Notes: a model not told the origin generated them from the letters alone. A stretch of 64,000 bases of DNA from Mytilisepta virgata (GCA_028015205.1 JAPWFG010000015.1:1612001-1676000); one strand, 5' to 3'. Positions 50,221 through 62,846 are shown, counted from the first letter of the stretch. Program-made: numbers and translations.

Positions 50221-51015
50221 GCCTAGAGAACAAATGATTTGTTAATAATTCTTATGAATCTACACAGTTTTTCTAGTTTAACTTTGTCTGTACATTTCAT
50301 AACGTGACTGAATTTTACGACATTCGGTCTTTAATACAAGTTACTGTCAATAAATTTTTCCTATCATTTAAAAATACCTGACATTCCATAATAAAATGGC
50401 ATTCATCACCAATACCATTATTACATTTTGTACAGAGTCTATTTTCACGGTCAATTCCATTCCAATTTATGGCCTGTCTCAATTGGCAATTTGTGATTTG
50501 TAGTTCTAAATTTACAAAAAGTGTAAATATCTTTATCTTCAAGTATATTTAGAAAATTTTCAAATTCTGGACTGCTTTTAAATAATTTGCAGTTCAGAAC
50601 TTTCGCAGAATTTTCTATTTGGGATAGCCACTCTGGTTGAAATTGGTCTGTTAATCTCAGTTTTAATGCTGAAATAAGCCAATTTGGAAAAAATGGTTTG
50701 TCCAAATATTGGAATAGCCAGTATCGTCAAAAATCTTCTTGACAAATTTTAACTACGAGAAATCAAAATAGTTATGTTGTAATCTATAACATAAATATGG
50801 TAGTTTTGTTTCTTTTCAACTCAAAAGTCTATCATTCTAACTTTAATATCTATTTCCAGTGGATAAATACCGAGTTCTCCGTAAATCATATGATTTGGCG
50901 TGGTTTCAGTAACAACTTACAAAAAACGTAACTGAACCTATTCAATATATCTGATATTTTTGCTAAATCTCCATATTTCTGAACCATATAATAGTATCGG
51001 CGTTACCATGACGAT
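50221..51015 (-). mobile_element. Decayed LINE, reverse-transcriptase C-terminal end
   Basis: Minus-strand pieces in several frames: TPILLYGSEIW near 51010-50950; FPNWLISALKLRLTDQFQ, DIYTFCKFRTTNHKLPIETG (50705-50460); and, after a frameshift, NRLCTKCNNGIGDECHFIMECQVF (50450-50370). The last, with C-x2-C...H-x4-C, is the usual end of mollusc LINE polymerases. The remainder toward 50221 reads RPNVVKFSH and a poorly kept tail. Stops and frameshifts show it is dead. Confidence 0.78.
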
Positions 51016-51719
51016 AGCTACATGTAGGTAGGTAGATAATATTGCTGGCAACGTTATATTACGTCAATCAGTGGACATAAATGTGTTCCCACTTGTAAAT
51101 TTCCCTATAAAATTCATATAAAACTACTTTATTTCAATATACTGTCCTGATTTTACATCTTATCCTATAATTATGAAACTCAGAAATATCTAAAGTTTCT
51201 TTAGATAATTTTGAAATTTTTCTGTAATTCCTAATTTTGGAGAAATCATTAATTAAATGCAAATAAGATCTATGTGTGTCAAAATTACATTAGTTTAATG
51301 GAGAAAATGTTTAAAAAATAATATTTGTATTTAAATTGTGGATTTTAAAAAACAATAAATATCATAATATTTTGATATTATCACTACAGATAATAGATAT
51401 TTCTACGCTCGTCAATACAAATGTTATTAAAATATGACAAAAAATAATTTCAGGACAAAATTTTGAAAAATTGTTGTTTTATATGTAATATGTAGGAAAA
51501 TTTCAAAGTGGGAACAGTCTGGGGAAAAGCTTTCAGCCGTTTAAAGCATTTTGACAACCAATTTTCATAGCTAGCTACGGGTCAAAACGGACTTTCAATC
51601 TGACGCCATTTTGTTAGATATTGTTAAACTGTCGCCACGCCTGGACTATATGGCCACGTTTAACAAATATAGAATAAATAACAAGAGGTATTGAAAAATC
51701 TTCTCTAAGTAAAGTCAAG

Positions 51720-52015
51720 TAATACCAAAGGGATATTCGAGGAGGGAAAAATCGGAACAACTGAAAACATATGCATTAAAATTAAAAACTAAAACCATAC
51801 GAACAACATGGACTCCACCAAAAAAACCGGGGGGTAGCCTCAGGTGCCCTGGAAGAGTAAGCAGTCACTGCTTCCTGCAAGACACCCGCCATGCTGCCCA
51901 TGTCAAATCTGGTATGAGGAAGGGATAACATCAATGGAACAGGCCCATTTTCATTTGGGAAACGGTTTTTTATACCTGTCAACCATGTTATGATGACGTC
52001 CATAAAACGTTAATA
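51720..52015 (+). repeat. Dispersed repeat, family 2 (longest clear copy)
   Basis: From 'ataccaaagggatattcgag' through 'gaacaacatggactcc', 'ggggtagcctcaggtgccc' and 'agtaagcagtcactgc' to 'tgatgacgtccataaaac'. Copies at 5305-5510 and 22462-22612 are shorter; 7270-7870 shares the same order with more change. Confidence 0.7.
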
Positions 52016-52299
52016 CGGATGACTCCAAGTTAGGAGCAACATATACCCCTGTCTGAGCAACTTTTCTGTCAGAAGCCGGGCTCTGTCCAGGAAATCAATG
52101 TAAATCCACTGGACAGTTTTTGACCAAACTTTAACTGAATGGTTCTTTCTCAAAATGATCTCTGGTGTTTGGGACCTTGAACCCAAATTAAAATATAAAT
52201 ATATTAATTGAACAATCGTCCCTGATACAATACGAATAAAATCAAAGGGATTTTTTCTAGTTTCATGATTTTTTTTCTGGATATCAGTGATGTATTCAT

Positions 52300-52458
52300 G
52301 ATATGCATTATTGTTTAGGGGACAGCTGAAACCCGCCTCCGGGTGCCGGATAATCTCTCTGCGTTGAAGACCCACTGGTAGCCTTGAGCAGTTTTCTGCC
52401 CTTTGGTTGGGTTGTTGTCTCTTTGACACATTCCCTGTTTCCATTCTCTATTCTATGG
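52300..52458 (+). repeat. Dispersed repeat, family 1, second copy
   Basis: It matches 460-632 over 'cattattgttta', 'gtagccttgagc' and 'tctctttgacacattcc'. The minus-strand open frames at 52010-52562 run through families 1 and 2 and are not genes. Confidence 0.65.
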
Positions 52459-53089
52459 TGATAAATTAAAGTTAAAGAAGGATTTAGAAGAAGAGTCCAA
52501 ATTTTCCATGTGAGATAATTGCTTCTATTGAACATGTTGAAATCAAATTTAAATATTTTCACGGCTCATAAAATACTCTTTATTGGAGTAATACGTTCTA
52601 CTACTAGATATAAAAAATAATAATCTAGTGATCATTGATGTGTTACTTTGTAGAAAGTAATTGAACATTAATTTTTTAAAAATATCAAACTACCATGCAT
52701 TATTAGTTAATTGTTAAATATGAGAAGAGTCTAACCTGTCTATGAAGGGCACCAAGGGACCAGAAAAAAGTGCCCTTTATGAGCAGGTACCCTTTATACA
52801 GAGGTTAATTGTACATATGTTGTTCATGGATGGAATATTTTCACTGTGTCTCTTATAGACAAGGGTATGCTATATAGAGTTGCTCTTCAAAGGATGGTTT
52901 ACTGTACAGGTAACGATAAATTGTTTCATGTTTTACGTGTTGTTTATTGCATACCTGCATCCTAATTATAATAATTTATAAAACGGACCAAAATGAAGGG
53001 TCAATAATGCCATACTAACATCATGCAATTGACAAACCTTCAGACAAAAATAACAATTATATTCTATAAAAAAAAACCTAGTTTTTACA

Positions 53090-53553
53090 AATGTTTTGGC
53101 TTCTGACAGTTTTGACCACGAGCGGTAGGAATAAGGGTATCTTGGCGTCAGAAAATATCTGCACCTGAAAATCCAATGGATTACGTTTTTTTATTTGCTC
53201 CTTAAGTATATTTGTCCTCATTGGTAGATCACAAGACACAAACATGGAATCAAGCAGTGGTGGGGTTAAATCGGTTTTATGAGTACCCAAAACTTTCCAT
53301 TTATCTATCCTGATATGTTGTAAAATAAACTCCGTCAGCCTGATTCCTACCACTCCTGGTCAAAAATTCCGTAAGCCAAGATACCCGATTCCTATCACTC
53401 GTGGCGAAAACTTTCGACAGCCAAGATAATCCGATTTGTAGGAATCGGGGTATCTTGGCTTCCGAAAGTTTTGGCTCGTGGTCAAAACTTTCGGACGCCA
53501 AGATACCCTTATTCCTATCGTCCGTGGTCAAAACTGTCGGAAGCCAAAACATT
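53090..53553. repeat. Fold-back element with 60-bp ends and inner copies
   Basis: The left end (53090-53150: aatgttttggcttctgacag...) is reverse-complemented at the right end (53490-53553) with few changes. The same 'ccaagatacc' and 'gattcctatc' sequence occurs again in both orientations between 53335 and 53490, so the element holds nested copies of its own end. Confidence 0.8.
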
Positions 53554-53798
53554 GTGAAAAATACAAACGGGCCTAATCTGTTTATCCATTACTAGTAACC
53601 AGGTAATGACTAATTTTATTTCAAAACCCTAATTTTGAAACCCAATACAGTGTGGTTACTAACAAGGTGATACCTAGCTACAAATGATAAAATTGTTCAG
53701 AGAATAATAACTAATAAATTGTGTAGATACCAGAGTCATATTTCCTCGTTTTAAGTGTAAAACTACACAAGTAGCTAACACAACCCACATTGGGTGAC

Positions 53799-54016
53799 GT
53801 TTGGAGAATGCCACACTCCCTGTACGCTAAAGACCCCTTTTGTAGTTTTCGATGAGTAGGCTAATGCCGCTACAGAAAGCTAAATTATCCGACCTTTCCA
53901 TCCATCTAACATGTTCCAGTGGCAGTCAAAATTGGTTTGCCTTTGGTGTCCTGCCCCCTTCCTGAGGAAGCAAAAAATATTTGACACTGGACTTTAAGCA
54001 AACAAGAATCAATCAA
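53799..54016 (+). repeat. SINE-like element, partial copy
   Basis: Begins 'tttggagaatgccacactcc', includes 'ctacagaaagctaaattatc' and ends 'gacactggactttaagcaaa'. Same family as 56263-56501 and 59970-60375. Confidence 0.7.
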
Positions 54017-54954
54017 GTAGCTAAGATTCTTATTGCTGTTACCATGGGAACATAAAAACGTAATATTCAAAAAGAGCATACGCATGAAGGTTTGAATCGT
54101 ATCTCCTGTGGTTAAAATGTTGTTTTTTTTTTAACTTTAAATTTTTCGTATTCTGACTTATTTATTAAAGTGTCCTTGATAAGTTACTTGCAGTATTTTC
54201 CACGTGGGAGTGGTAATTTTTGTTTACCAAATAGAGACGTGTACATGGCAAGATGATTATGCATAAATGTGGATTTCAGTGAACCATGTGACTGAATCTT
54301 TAGAATATAAAATAAACTTTGATATAGAGTCAATTTCCAATTACAGAATTTATAGTAATGTTTATAATGTTAGTTTGTACCGATTGCTCCTGAGAAATCC
54401 AAACTATAGAAAAATAAAACATTAATAAGGCGATTTCGATTTTGTGTGGGAAAATTATTAAAACGTAATTTTTTATTACTTTTTATTTATTTATTTTTTG
54501 GTATTGTTTGCTTCATCTTTTGGTGAAATATTTAATGATGATGTATAGAATATAAAATACAGGTATATTTAAAAGTTATATGTACAGTTTTTATGCATTT
54601 TTTTCATATGCGCATGAGGAGAAAATCGAAAACAATTGACAACTCCGGAGAATAAAAAAAAAAGACACGACCAAAACAATACAAACAATACATTTAAAAC
54701 CTAAAAATATAAATATTTCTTACAAAAAATATTAAATATGTACAGTTTAAGATATTACAAAAACTATTAAATATGTACAGTTTTACGATATTAATCTCTC
54801 TGCCATGTAGAACCCCTTTACAAATTTCATTTATCATAATGAATACCACTTTTTTTTAATATAGGTTTTAAATTTTGCCTTCTTTTACCTAAACATAGGG
54901 TCATAGAAATCATTCTGAATGGATTATTCATAGTTTATATTACATCCAACGACC

Positions 54955-55376
54955 GATGACGGACATTGTACATCTACATATATAACAAATCTGACGGACA
55001 TTGTACATCTACATATATAACAAATCTGACGGACATTGTACATCTACATGTATAACAATTCTGACGGACACTGTACGTCTACATATATAACAATTCTGAC
55101 GGACATTGTACATCTACATGTATAACAATTCTGACGGACATTGTACATCTACATGTATAACAATTCTGACGGACATTGTACATCTACGAGTATAACAAAT
55201 CTGACGGACATTGTACATCTACATGTATAACAAATCTGACGGACATTGTACATCTACATGTATAACAAATCTGACGGACATTGTACATCTACATGTATAA
55301 CAATTCTGACGGACATTGTACATCTACATCTATAACAATTCTGACGGACATTGTACATTTACATATATAACAATTC
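54955..55376. repeat. Minisatellite, 35-bp unit, 12 copies
   Basis: The unit is 'gacggacattgtacatctac' followed by 'atgtataacaattct'. Twelve copies with exact 35-base spacing (starts near 54957, 54992, 55027 and so on) and only a few point differences. It has no spacers, so it is not a CRISPR array. Confidence 0.96.
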
Positions 55377-56085
55377 TGTTGATTGACATTTTGGCGCCAT
55401 TTTTCTCGCTAGCCACTTAAATCCCTGCCGTACAGAATATAACAATGCTTAGTATAACTTTTAACTTTTATTCAAAGAAAAACCTTCTAAATAATGTAGA
55501 ATATACTTGTGTCACAAAACTCAAATTTCATGAAATTCTATAATTTTGTCATTTTATGGCACTACTGATCACGAATAACAGCTATGATAATATGAACCCA
55601 AAGAAAACATACGAAAAACTGACCTTCAAGCGTTAATGTATAACGAACCTTTGTGGCCCTAACACTTGCGTTATTTTGTGCCTAATTCCATAATGAAATG
55701 ATTTGGTTTATGGTGTTTAAATTCGGACGGAGATAAAAGCTTAATTCAATATAACGGAAAATAAGCAAACAAACAAAATTATCGTAGCAATGACGCAATC
55801 ATCTTCTTATAAAAAGTATTTATTTCAGAATTTGCATACCTCTTTATATATGTACTTCATATTTACATAATTCAAACTTCATGAATATAATTTTCTATCA
55901 ACAAATACATGTAAAATGTACAAGTATTTCACAGTGCATATTAATCTTTGTGTTCTCAATGATTTACATACCCACAGTGAAAATAATAATCATAAAATAA
56001 AAGCATGTACAAACAAAAAGATACCGATTCTACCAAATATCTGACAAAGTCATTTGTTGGTACCAAAGAAATGAATTGAAGAATT

Positions 56086-58341
56086 TCACTTTTCCAAGCA
56101 TAATAATACAGATGATATAATAGCTATGATCGCAGCTATGATAACAAAGGCAAAAGCGAAATGTAAATTCTCTGTGTAAATCTGTTCACCTTCTCCGGCG
56201 TACACGCACGCTCCAATTAATATTAAGACAGCTGAAAAAAATATTTATCTCTTGTAGTTAAGTTTGGAGAATGCCACACTCCTCGCTAAAGCCCCTTCTG
56301 TAGTTTTCCAAAAAGAGAAGGTAAATGCCGCTTCAGAAGGCTAAATTATTCATCCATCCACCCTTTTACAGTGGCAGTGAAATTTGGTTCCCCTCTGTGT
56401 CGTGCCCCACCACTATTTGAATCGTTTGTTAAATTGTTGAACTGGTTCTCGTCCCGAAGAAACATGACCTATTTGCCACCGGACGTTAAACAAACAACAA
56501 AATAAGTAATTCGTTGACCGGGATTTCATTTTTCGTCTTGTGTGTGTGTGTGTTCTAGGACCATATACATGCATGTCCTACGTCAATTAAATCTCTCTTA
56601 TTTGTTTAAGTAATTTGCTTATTATTATGCGTTCAACAATCTGTTGTTATTTAGGAACCTCGTTGTGTGTATAAAGTATTCCCTATTTCAATTTTTTGCA
56701 TAATACATTACACAAATATTATGTTCATTCCAGTAAATTGGGTATAAAAAAACCTTTATAAATCTGTTTGTTTTGTTTGTGAGTGTGTGTCCCGAGACTC
56801 AGATATCATATGAAGACGTAGTTGAGAGAGTGTAACCGGACCGCCAAGATAAAGGACATACATGTATGCCAATCTGTTAACGGTATAGTTCCACACTACG
56901 GGTGTTAGATTGGTTGCGTTTTAATCGTACTTGAAATGGATATAAGTCCTGAAAGTGAATTAAAGCTAGATTACGTCCGTTCGTTATATATCAAGCTGTT
57001 ATAATTCATTTCTTGTGATATCAAGTGTGATACCAAGTGTGATATCTGACCATATAAGATACTTCAATAAATGGAGCTGATATATTTGTCTTACCTCCAC
57101 CAACAAGGCATCCAACTGCAACCCATTTCAGGACAGCTCTGTCTTTTAATATGAACAGTTTTAATAGAATGACAATAAAGGCAGCAAGGAGACAGAGGAA
57201 CCCAAGGACTTCTAACGCTTGTGTGGCCTTAAACCAGTCTATAATAAAACAGAAACGAAAGACATTTCTATCTCATGATATTATAAGAAATATATCAATC
57301 ACAAAGCTTCATGATACTTATAGATTAATACATTTGTGCATGGCCTAATCCATATCGGACCGGGTATCATCCCGAGACTCTTATAACGGACCGAGGGCTT
57401 TAAAACAGTTTTTCAATGTGAAGGACATTCAGAACCAAATCTAATTGTTGGAGGTGAGGACAGGTATGATCTCTCAAGTGACAGTAGAATGGTTTTGATT
57501 CTGACTGTCCTTCTCTACTCCAAAAAATGATACAGAATTTTTTTAATTCACCCAAATTACCACTGCACACGACATTTTCTGTTAGAAAACTTTAACTTTT
57601 CAATGATTCTGCTTCTTCACCTGTTTCGCGGCGAGTACAAATAAAATGTAGATTTTGCAACAATGTACATATATAGTTTCTATCCTGCAACGAAAAAATT
57701 GTAAACTTTTTGGGGGTAAAATCATGAAAATAAAACATTTCAAGCTTATTTTATAAACTATTTTTGGCACGTAATCTAGGGAGAACACAAATGCCAGGAA
57801 CAATAAACACAATGCAAGTGAAGACAAGGGTACCAGGAGATAAGATTATGATACCTGAGGAATATCGAACACATATATTCGACACCCATTATTTTGCTAG
57901 GATAAAAGGTTTAATGGTATAAAATATCTGTATTGGCGGTAAAACACTGATATTCTGGACTTACATATACATGTAATCGACAATTTTCCAAGGTATTTCC
58001 CCGGGGGTATTTCCATGTACATTTTAAATTAGAGCGCTTTGACGTGTCAAAGCCCATGCCGATTCTAAAACGACCATTTGACGTCAAAGAAATCTAGATC
58101 TACATGTATGTGTTAAATTACCATACGTGTTATACATTAACTTACGTTCAGAACTGTCAATGGTTGAACATATTACTGAGTTTGACGTTGATGTGCACGT
58201 TTGCCATAATCCTTCGTGGACAGAAACGGAATCGCTTACGTCCAGTCTGACCCACCACGGAGCCGCGAAGCCTATCAAATCTAATATAAACCCCACAATT
58301 GAAAAGATAAAGGCAAGCAATGACGGTATTGGTAATTCCAT
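56086..58341 (-). CDS. Claudin-like four-transmembrane protein (3 exons, complete)
   Basis: Claudin/PMP22-family membrane protein, the kind that sits in cell junctions or shapes membranes. Minus-strand exons: 58341-58122, 57238-57095 and 56231-56086, with phases 1 and 1, total 169 aa. Transmembrane segments at about 7-28, 77-100, 109-132 and 146-166. The first extracellular loop has the family signature: W30, GLW 44-46, C49 and C58. Exon 2 reads DWFKATQALEVLGFLCLL, a usual second segment. There is no obvious PDZ-binding C-terminus (it ends LCLEK). The start at 58341 (MELPIPSLLAF) puts the first membrane segment right at the N-terminus; the frame is open up to an ATG at 58488, but the added sequence looks like leader. 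A TTTATT at 55819 could be its poly(A) signal. Family firm, subfamily unknown. Confidence 0.9.
56263..56501 (+). repeat. SINE-like element inside the claudin-like gene
   Basis: 'tttggagaatgccacactcc' through 'gaactggttctcgtcccgaa' to 'gccaccggacgttaaacaaa'. It lies in intron 2 of the claudin-like gene in the opposite direction, about 30 bases from exon 3. Confidence 0.75.
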
Positions 58342-58990
58342 TTTCTCCTTCTTTGATAACTTGCTATCAGCATTTAATGTTAAGGTACAATATTTATACG
58401 TAGGTATGAAACCACGTGGTTCCTCATCGTTGATGATCAGCTCCATGACGGTGTCTATTAAAATACTGCAAACTACTGTTTTATTCAATTTAAATAATAT
58501 TTATATATTACAAATATGTACATGAAATATTATACGTGCAACAAGGTCATAATTCGGTATATTTGGTAGAATATTAAATTAATAATTAAATACTGCTTCA
58601 GTTATGATATATAATTATATATTGCAGAATTATGCAAGGTCATTATTCAGCAGATGTTTTTAACATCAGAAATAAAACGAGAACAATTACACATTGGCAT
58701 AATTTAAACATTTTAAAAACCAGAATATATCAACATGTGATATATTAAAACCATAAAAACCCGTAAAAAATGCATTATTTAATTTTTAGTATTTAAAATT
58801 GGTAATATGCCTTACATTTGTCTTAGTAATGCAATTTTAAATGGTTACAACCTACATCTGTCACACGATAATAAAATGTAACTAGGGAAAAATTAAACTA
58901 AAAACTTTACATTATTTAGAGAAAGCAGAAAGGTTTCTTTAATTTCCTTGCAAGAAACTGTTTGAACTTTTGACGTCAAGAGCAATCGTC
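58342..58990. other. Upstream region of the claudin-like gene
   Basis: AT-rich sequence holding the 5' leader and promoter of the minus-strand claudin-like gene. The plus-strand open frame here is the complement of its first exon. No repeat family recognised. Confidence 0.4.
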
Positions 58991-58992
58991 CC

Positions 58993-59094
58993 GGGGCCTC
59001 GGTGGCCGAGTGGTCTAGGTAGTTAGTTATGACTACTTATTATCACTAGCCTGTCAACGGTGGGGTTGTGAGTTCGAATCTCACCTGTGGGGGG
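58993..59094 (+). repeat. tRNA-like sequence (SINE head or tRNA pseudogene)
   Basis: The tRNA-like A-box region 'tggccgagtggtctaggtag' and the B box 'gagttcgaatctcac' lie about 50 bases apart, with extra bases between that would not fold as a normal anticodon arm. The 5' ggggcctc end and the 3' end do not pair well. It resembles a Ser/Leu-type tRNA turned into a SINE or pseudogene. Confidence 0.5.
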
Positions 59095-59969
59095 GTGTGT
59101 TTACCCTAGTTTTATCGTCCCGACCCTAACTTTTTTTATCGGCAATTTTCTGAAATTCCGGAAATTCCCGCTTTTTCCGTCACCGGTACCGGTATTTATC
59201 GTATTAAACAACAATGGCCTCTAGTGCCAGCACCGCGCCGCCAGCATTTTGTCGCTAACCTTAAAACAGCGTCCCCATTTAAAAGCAGACAAAATTGTCA
59301 TAGCTCCGTTTAACAGTTCAAGAACTTTCATTGATATACATGTATTCAATAAATAACACGATAGGGACGATTGTCATTTGAAAAACTGATTCATGTAAAG
59401 TAGCCAGTGTCTCCAAATAATCTTGAGGTTACCCCTACATTGCCAGTCAGAGAAGTAGTGACATTTTCCAGTGTTAGACAGTTTACTTTTACCTGTTTAA
59501 ATGAGCCCTTAAAAAAACAAAAACGACCTACCGACCCTATTTTTTTCAGCATATGGCAGTAAACTCACATATTTTTTATTTGGCCTAATATAAATTGTTT
59601 GGTATCTGGATTTATCGTCTATTTTGATTTTGCCTGACTTGATTTGAAAATATATTATATATTTTTCTCTGCTTAATTGAATTTGAACACAATTGATAAA
59701 TTTCGTTCAAAAATTATATTTATTTGGTTTTATTTATGACGCATTATCTCATGTCCCACTGACGACCCCAGCCAATCCTAACTTTTTTTTTCTTTATTTT
59801 ATTGGTTTGTTGTCGTATTTAATTTTGTAAAATTTTGATCATTTTTTGTCTGGTTTCTTTACCTATTGTTAGTTTGACTGCTTACTGGCCTTTTCTCATA
59901 TGTCTAATTCTAAAAATATGTAATGTGACGTCAGAGGAATCTTGGACTAGAGCAGGAGCTTTGTCCAAA
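59095..59969. other. Spacer, no gene recognised
   Basis: T-rich, with two related 'cctaactttttttt' segments (near 59126 and 59777). No coding signal. Confidence 0.4.
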
Positions 59970-60375
59970 TTACACATTAAATTTTCTAGGCACCTCTGAT
60001 GGATCATGGGAGTTCAACCCACAGAGCTGCCTAGCGCGTCCCCGGGTGGTACATAGGGGGTTACCAAGTCATAATATGGAAAGCCTGACCTCGGACCATA
60101 GTGGGAAACGTTTTTTGAGAATGCAACACTCCCTGAACGCAAAAACCCTTCTGCAATTTTCGAAAAAGAGTAGGCTGATACCGCTACAGAAGGTTAAATT
60201 ATCCGACTCTACCCAACCATCCTCCTTTTACAGTAGCAGTGCAAATTGGTTCCCCTGAGTGTCAGATCCAACCCCTTTTTGAATTGTGTTTGATAAATTG
60301 TTGAACTGGTTGTCTTCTTGAAGAAGCATGAAATATTTGCCACTGGACGTTACACAAACAACAATCCATCAATTA
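59970..60375 (+). repeat. SINE-like element, full-length copy
   Basis: From 'ttaaattttctaggcacctc' and 'gttcaacccacagagctgcc' through 'gaaagcctgacctcggacc' and 'gagaatgcaacactccctg' to the tail 'gccactggacgttacacaaa'. Its left part matches the reverse copy at 15250-15582; its right part matches 53799 and 56263. Confidence 0.7.
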
Positions 60376-60539
60376 CATTAAATTTGACAATGGACAGCGG
60401 AAAATACCAACAATGACATACCGATCAATCCAAGGAATTTAATCAACATTTATTCAGCAAAGAAAGACGCACAATATGTGGGATATAATTTATTCAAAAA
60501 AAAAAAAATTTTTAAACCAAAAAAGAAATGCATTGAAAA

Positions 60540-62846
60540 TTAAAAGGTCATTTGTGCCTAGCACAAATGATAAGGTCTTTCCTTTTCACGTGTCCAGTTT
60601 TGTAATAAAGAGGCCCTAGCCCTCTATTTTTGGCAAGGGGCGTAACTCTTGGGAAATAAATAAAATAGACAAAAAAAAAAAAAAAAAAAAAGGCCCGTCC
60701 CGTCTTCAGTAAAGAGATATTGCTACTTCTATTTTCTCTTGAAATCATTTAAATTTTTAATATATTGTTCCAAATAATAATTGTCAAAAGAAAAATAAAA
60801 GAAAGAAAAAAAATGAAGTAGCAATATCTCTTTTTCTGAAGGCGGGACGGGCCTTTTTTGTTTTTGTTTATTTGTTTGTTTGTTTGTTTGTTTGTTTGTT
60901 TGTTTGTTCGTTTGTTTATTAATTATTTTTTTTATTTGTAGGTAGCTAGTTTTCCATGGATTGCTGAATACAAGTAGGGGGGGGGGGCATTGTATTTTTA
61001 TTTCTCTAGATACACAAGTGACAGTAAAAGTACATTTCTACTATAATGTTTACTTCTGTTGATGACGTTGTGTAAGTCACGTGACGTCCATTTATATATG
61101 TCTGGACTTAGTTTATTTCTTTCTTTTCGAGAGGGGACGTCGTCGGGTGAACATGGCACAGGATAATGCATTTTGCTGTTTGATGTGGAAATAGTCATAA
61201 ATAGAAAACGGAGTGTACGTGTACACATTTACTTATGTCAGAATGAAGATTCATGTAGAAATTTGATGTCACGGTTTATTTATTTCGATTTCCGGTGCCA
61301 TTTCAGCATGTTCAGCAGACGACATCTCCGTGAATAAATTACTGTTAATTTGACGCGAAATTTTGACATTCGGATGCAATAAATTGGTAACATTTGGACG
61401 AATATTGTGTTTTCTGGCGGAAAATAGCTTTTTATTACTGCACTGCGCGAACGCTATTTTCAGGAAATTGGTTGGAGTTAGCGTCATAATTTTTTCTCAT
61501 TAACGAAGCCCTGGATATCCCCTAGCTGTCTACATGTACTTTATATTCATTTACATGTAAATTCAGTCAAATCGAAAGGGTAAGGGGGGGGGGGGGGGCT
61601 GGGCTGGCTGTATTTACATATTAAAAGGTCATTTGTGCTAAAAGTTGAGGTAATTCTAGAAGTACTATAAAATACCAAAATGCTACATCAAACAGAAATA
61701 TGAAATACTGCCAAAACAATTTTGCGCCAAGAAAAAATGTTTTTTTTTCAAATTTTTCAATCTTTGAATATTTTTCATTTTTTTTCATTTTTTGTCTTAC
61801 GAAAATGGAAAATAACATATTTTAAATGATTCTTGCTAAAAAATAATGCATTTTTGAAAAAAATTTAATGTATTACACTTCAAATATGAAAAAGATCATT
61901 TTTTAGAACATGACTTTGACCTTTGACCTTGACACCATTTTGAAGGTCACTTGTCCCTGGTGTCAAAACAAAAGACCCCATGCCTCTATCTTGTACCATT
62001 ATTAAGTTATTAGCCAAAAACCGTAATTTTAAGCGTTCAAAGGCCAATAACGCATAGAAGATGACGTCATACGACTTGACTTAAGGAAAACTACGCATTG
62101 TCTCCATGTCCCCGACATTTTGCCCATTACATTTTATCAGCTATCTTCTACCGTTTCAGAGGAGATCTGATAACAAGGAAATTTCAAAAATTAGACCGTG
62201 ACCTTGACCTTTGACCTTGACCTAATTTTTCTTGGTACAAAAAATGATCCCTAAATATGAAGTCTCGTGCTTGTATCTTAACTCAAACTTAAATTTGTCT
62301 GAAAAATCAAAAGTGAAATTTATATAAAGGGAAATAACTCTTATAAGATGTCGTCAGATCCTTTTCGGAAGATGTGATTAATGTGTGCACAGATGAACCA
62401 AAGAAATTGCAAAAGGTTTCATGTCGATATCTCTTACGGTTTTTGAGGAGATCTGATAACAGTCATAACAGTAAAAGGGGAGGAAACTCTTATAAGGTAC
62501 ATGGGAACCCTTAGCGGCCTCACCGCGTGATAGCTTATGTCTGACTGATACTTGGTGCCAAATTTCATGTCAATATGCCTAAAAACTTTTCCGACAAATT
62601 TAATTGAATTTTGGCAGGAGAAAGAATAATAATAATAATCATAAGAAATACAGTAAGGTCTTTCCTATGTAAAGGAAAGACCTTAATTAATTGCAATCAC
62701 ACAGGTGTTTCTGGTCGTTTTAATGGTTCATTAAGGTTTTAAATGCATGTACATGTGCTTTATATGCATTTACATGTAAATTCAGTAAAATCGATGTAAA
62801 TTTAGTTAAATCGAAAAGGGGGGGGGGGGGGGGGGGTATTTACACA
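60540..62846. repeat. 2307-bp tandem repeat unit, copy 1
   Basis: Begins near 'aaaaggtcatttgtgcctag' and runs until the same sequence returns at 62847. It contains a 38-39-bp inverted repeat (60692-60729 and 60815-60853), a (GTTT)n tract at about 60865-60920, G-runs, two 'gaccttgacctttgacctt' regions near 61915 and 62205, and the palindrome aaggtctttcc...ggaaagacctt at 62655-62684. No gene recognised; short minus-strand frames are identical in the next copy but show no domain. Confidence 0.9.
60692..60853. repeat. Inverted repeat within the 2.3-kb unit
   Basis: ggcccgtcccgtcttcag...gctacttc (60692-60729) pairs with gaagtagc...ctgaaggcgggacgggcc (60815-60853) around an 85-base loop. An A-run precedes the left arm and a T-rich/(GTTT)n tract follows the right arm, which extends the possible pairing. 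Repeated at 62999-63160. Confidence 0.85.

Larger units (their letters stand above)
46965..56085. other. 9-kb repeat-rich spacer, no host gene recognised
   Basis: Between the lysozyme and claudin-like genes. It holds family 3 (47373-47590), a 58-bp minisatellite (47990-48850), a family 2 copy in reverse (49170-49340), a 60-70-bp tandem repeat (49500-49750), a decayed LINE (50221-51015), family 2 (51720-52015), family 1 (52300-52458), a fold-back element (53090-53553), a SINE-like copy (53799-54016) and a 35-bp minisatellite (54955-55376). Confidence 0.55.

Noticed and set aside
52010..52562. Minus-strand open frames of 144 and 84 codons
   Set aside because: They run through dispersed families 1 and 2; the 'protein' would be repeat sequence.
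54955..55376. CRISPR-like array
   Set aside because: Units are directly adjacent with no unique spacers, and the genome is animal. It is a minisatellite; the same holds for 47990-48850.
58127..58525. Plus-strand open frame of 132 codons
   Set aside because: It is the complement of the claudin-like first exon, which has clear family motifs and spliced partners.
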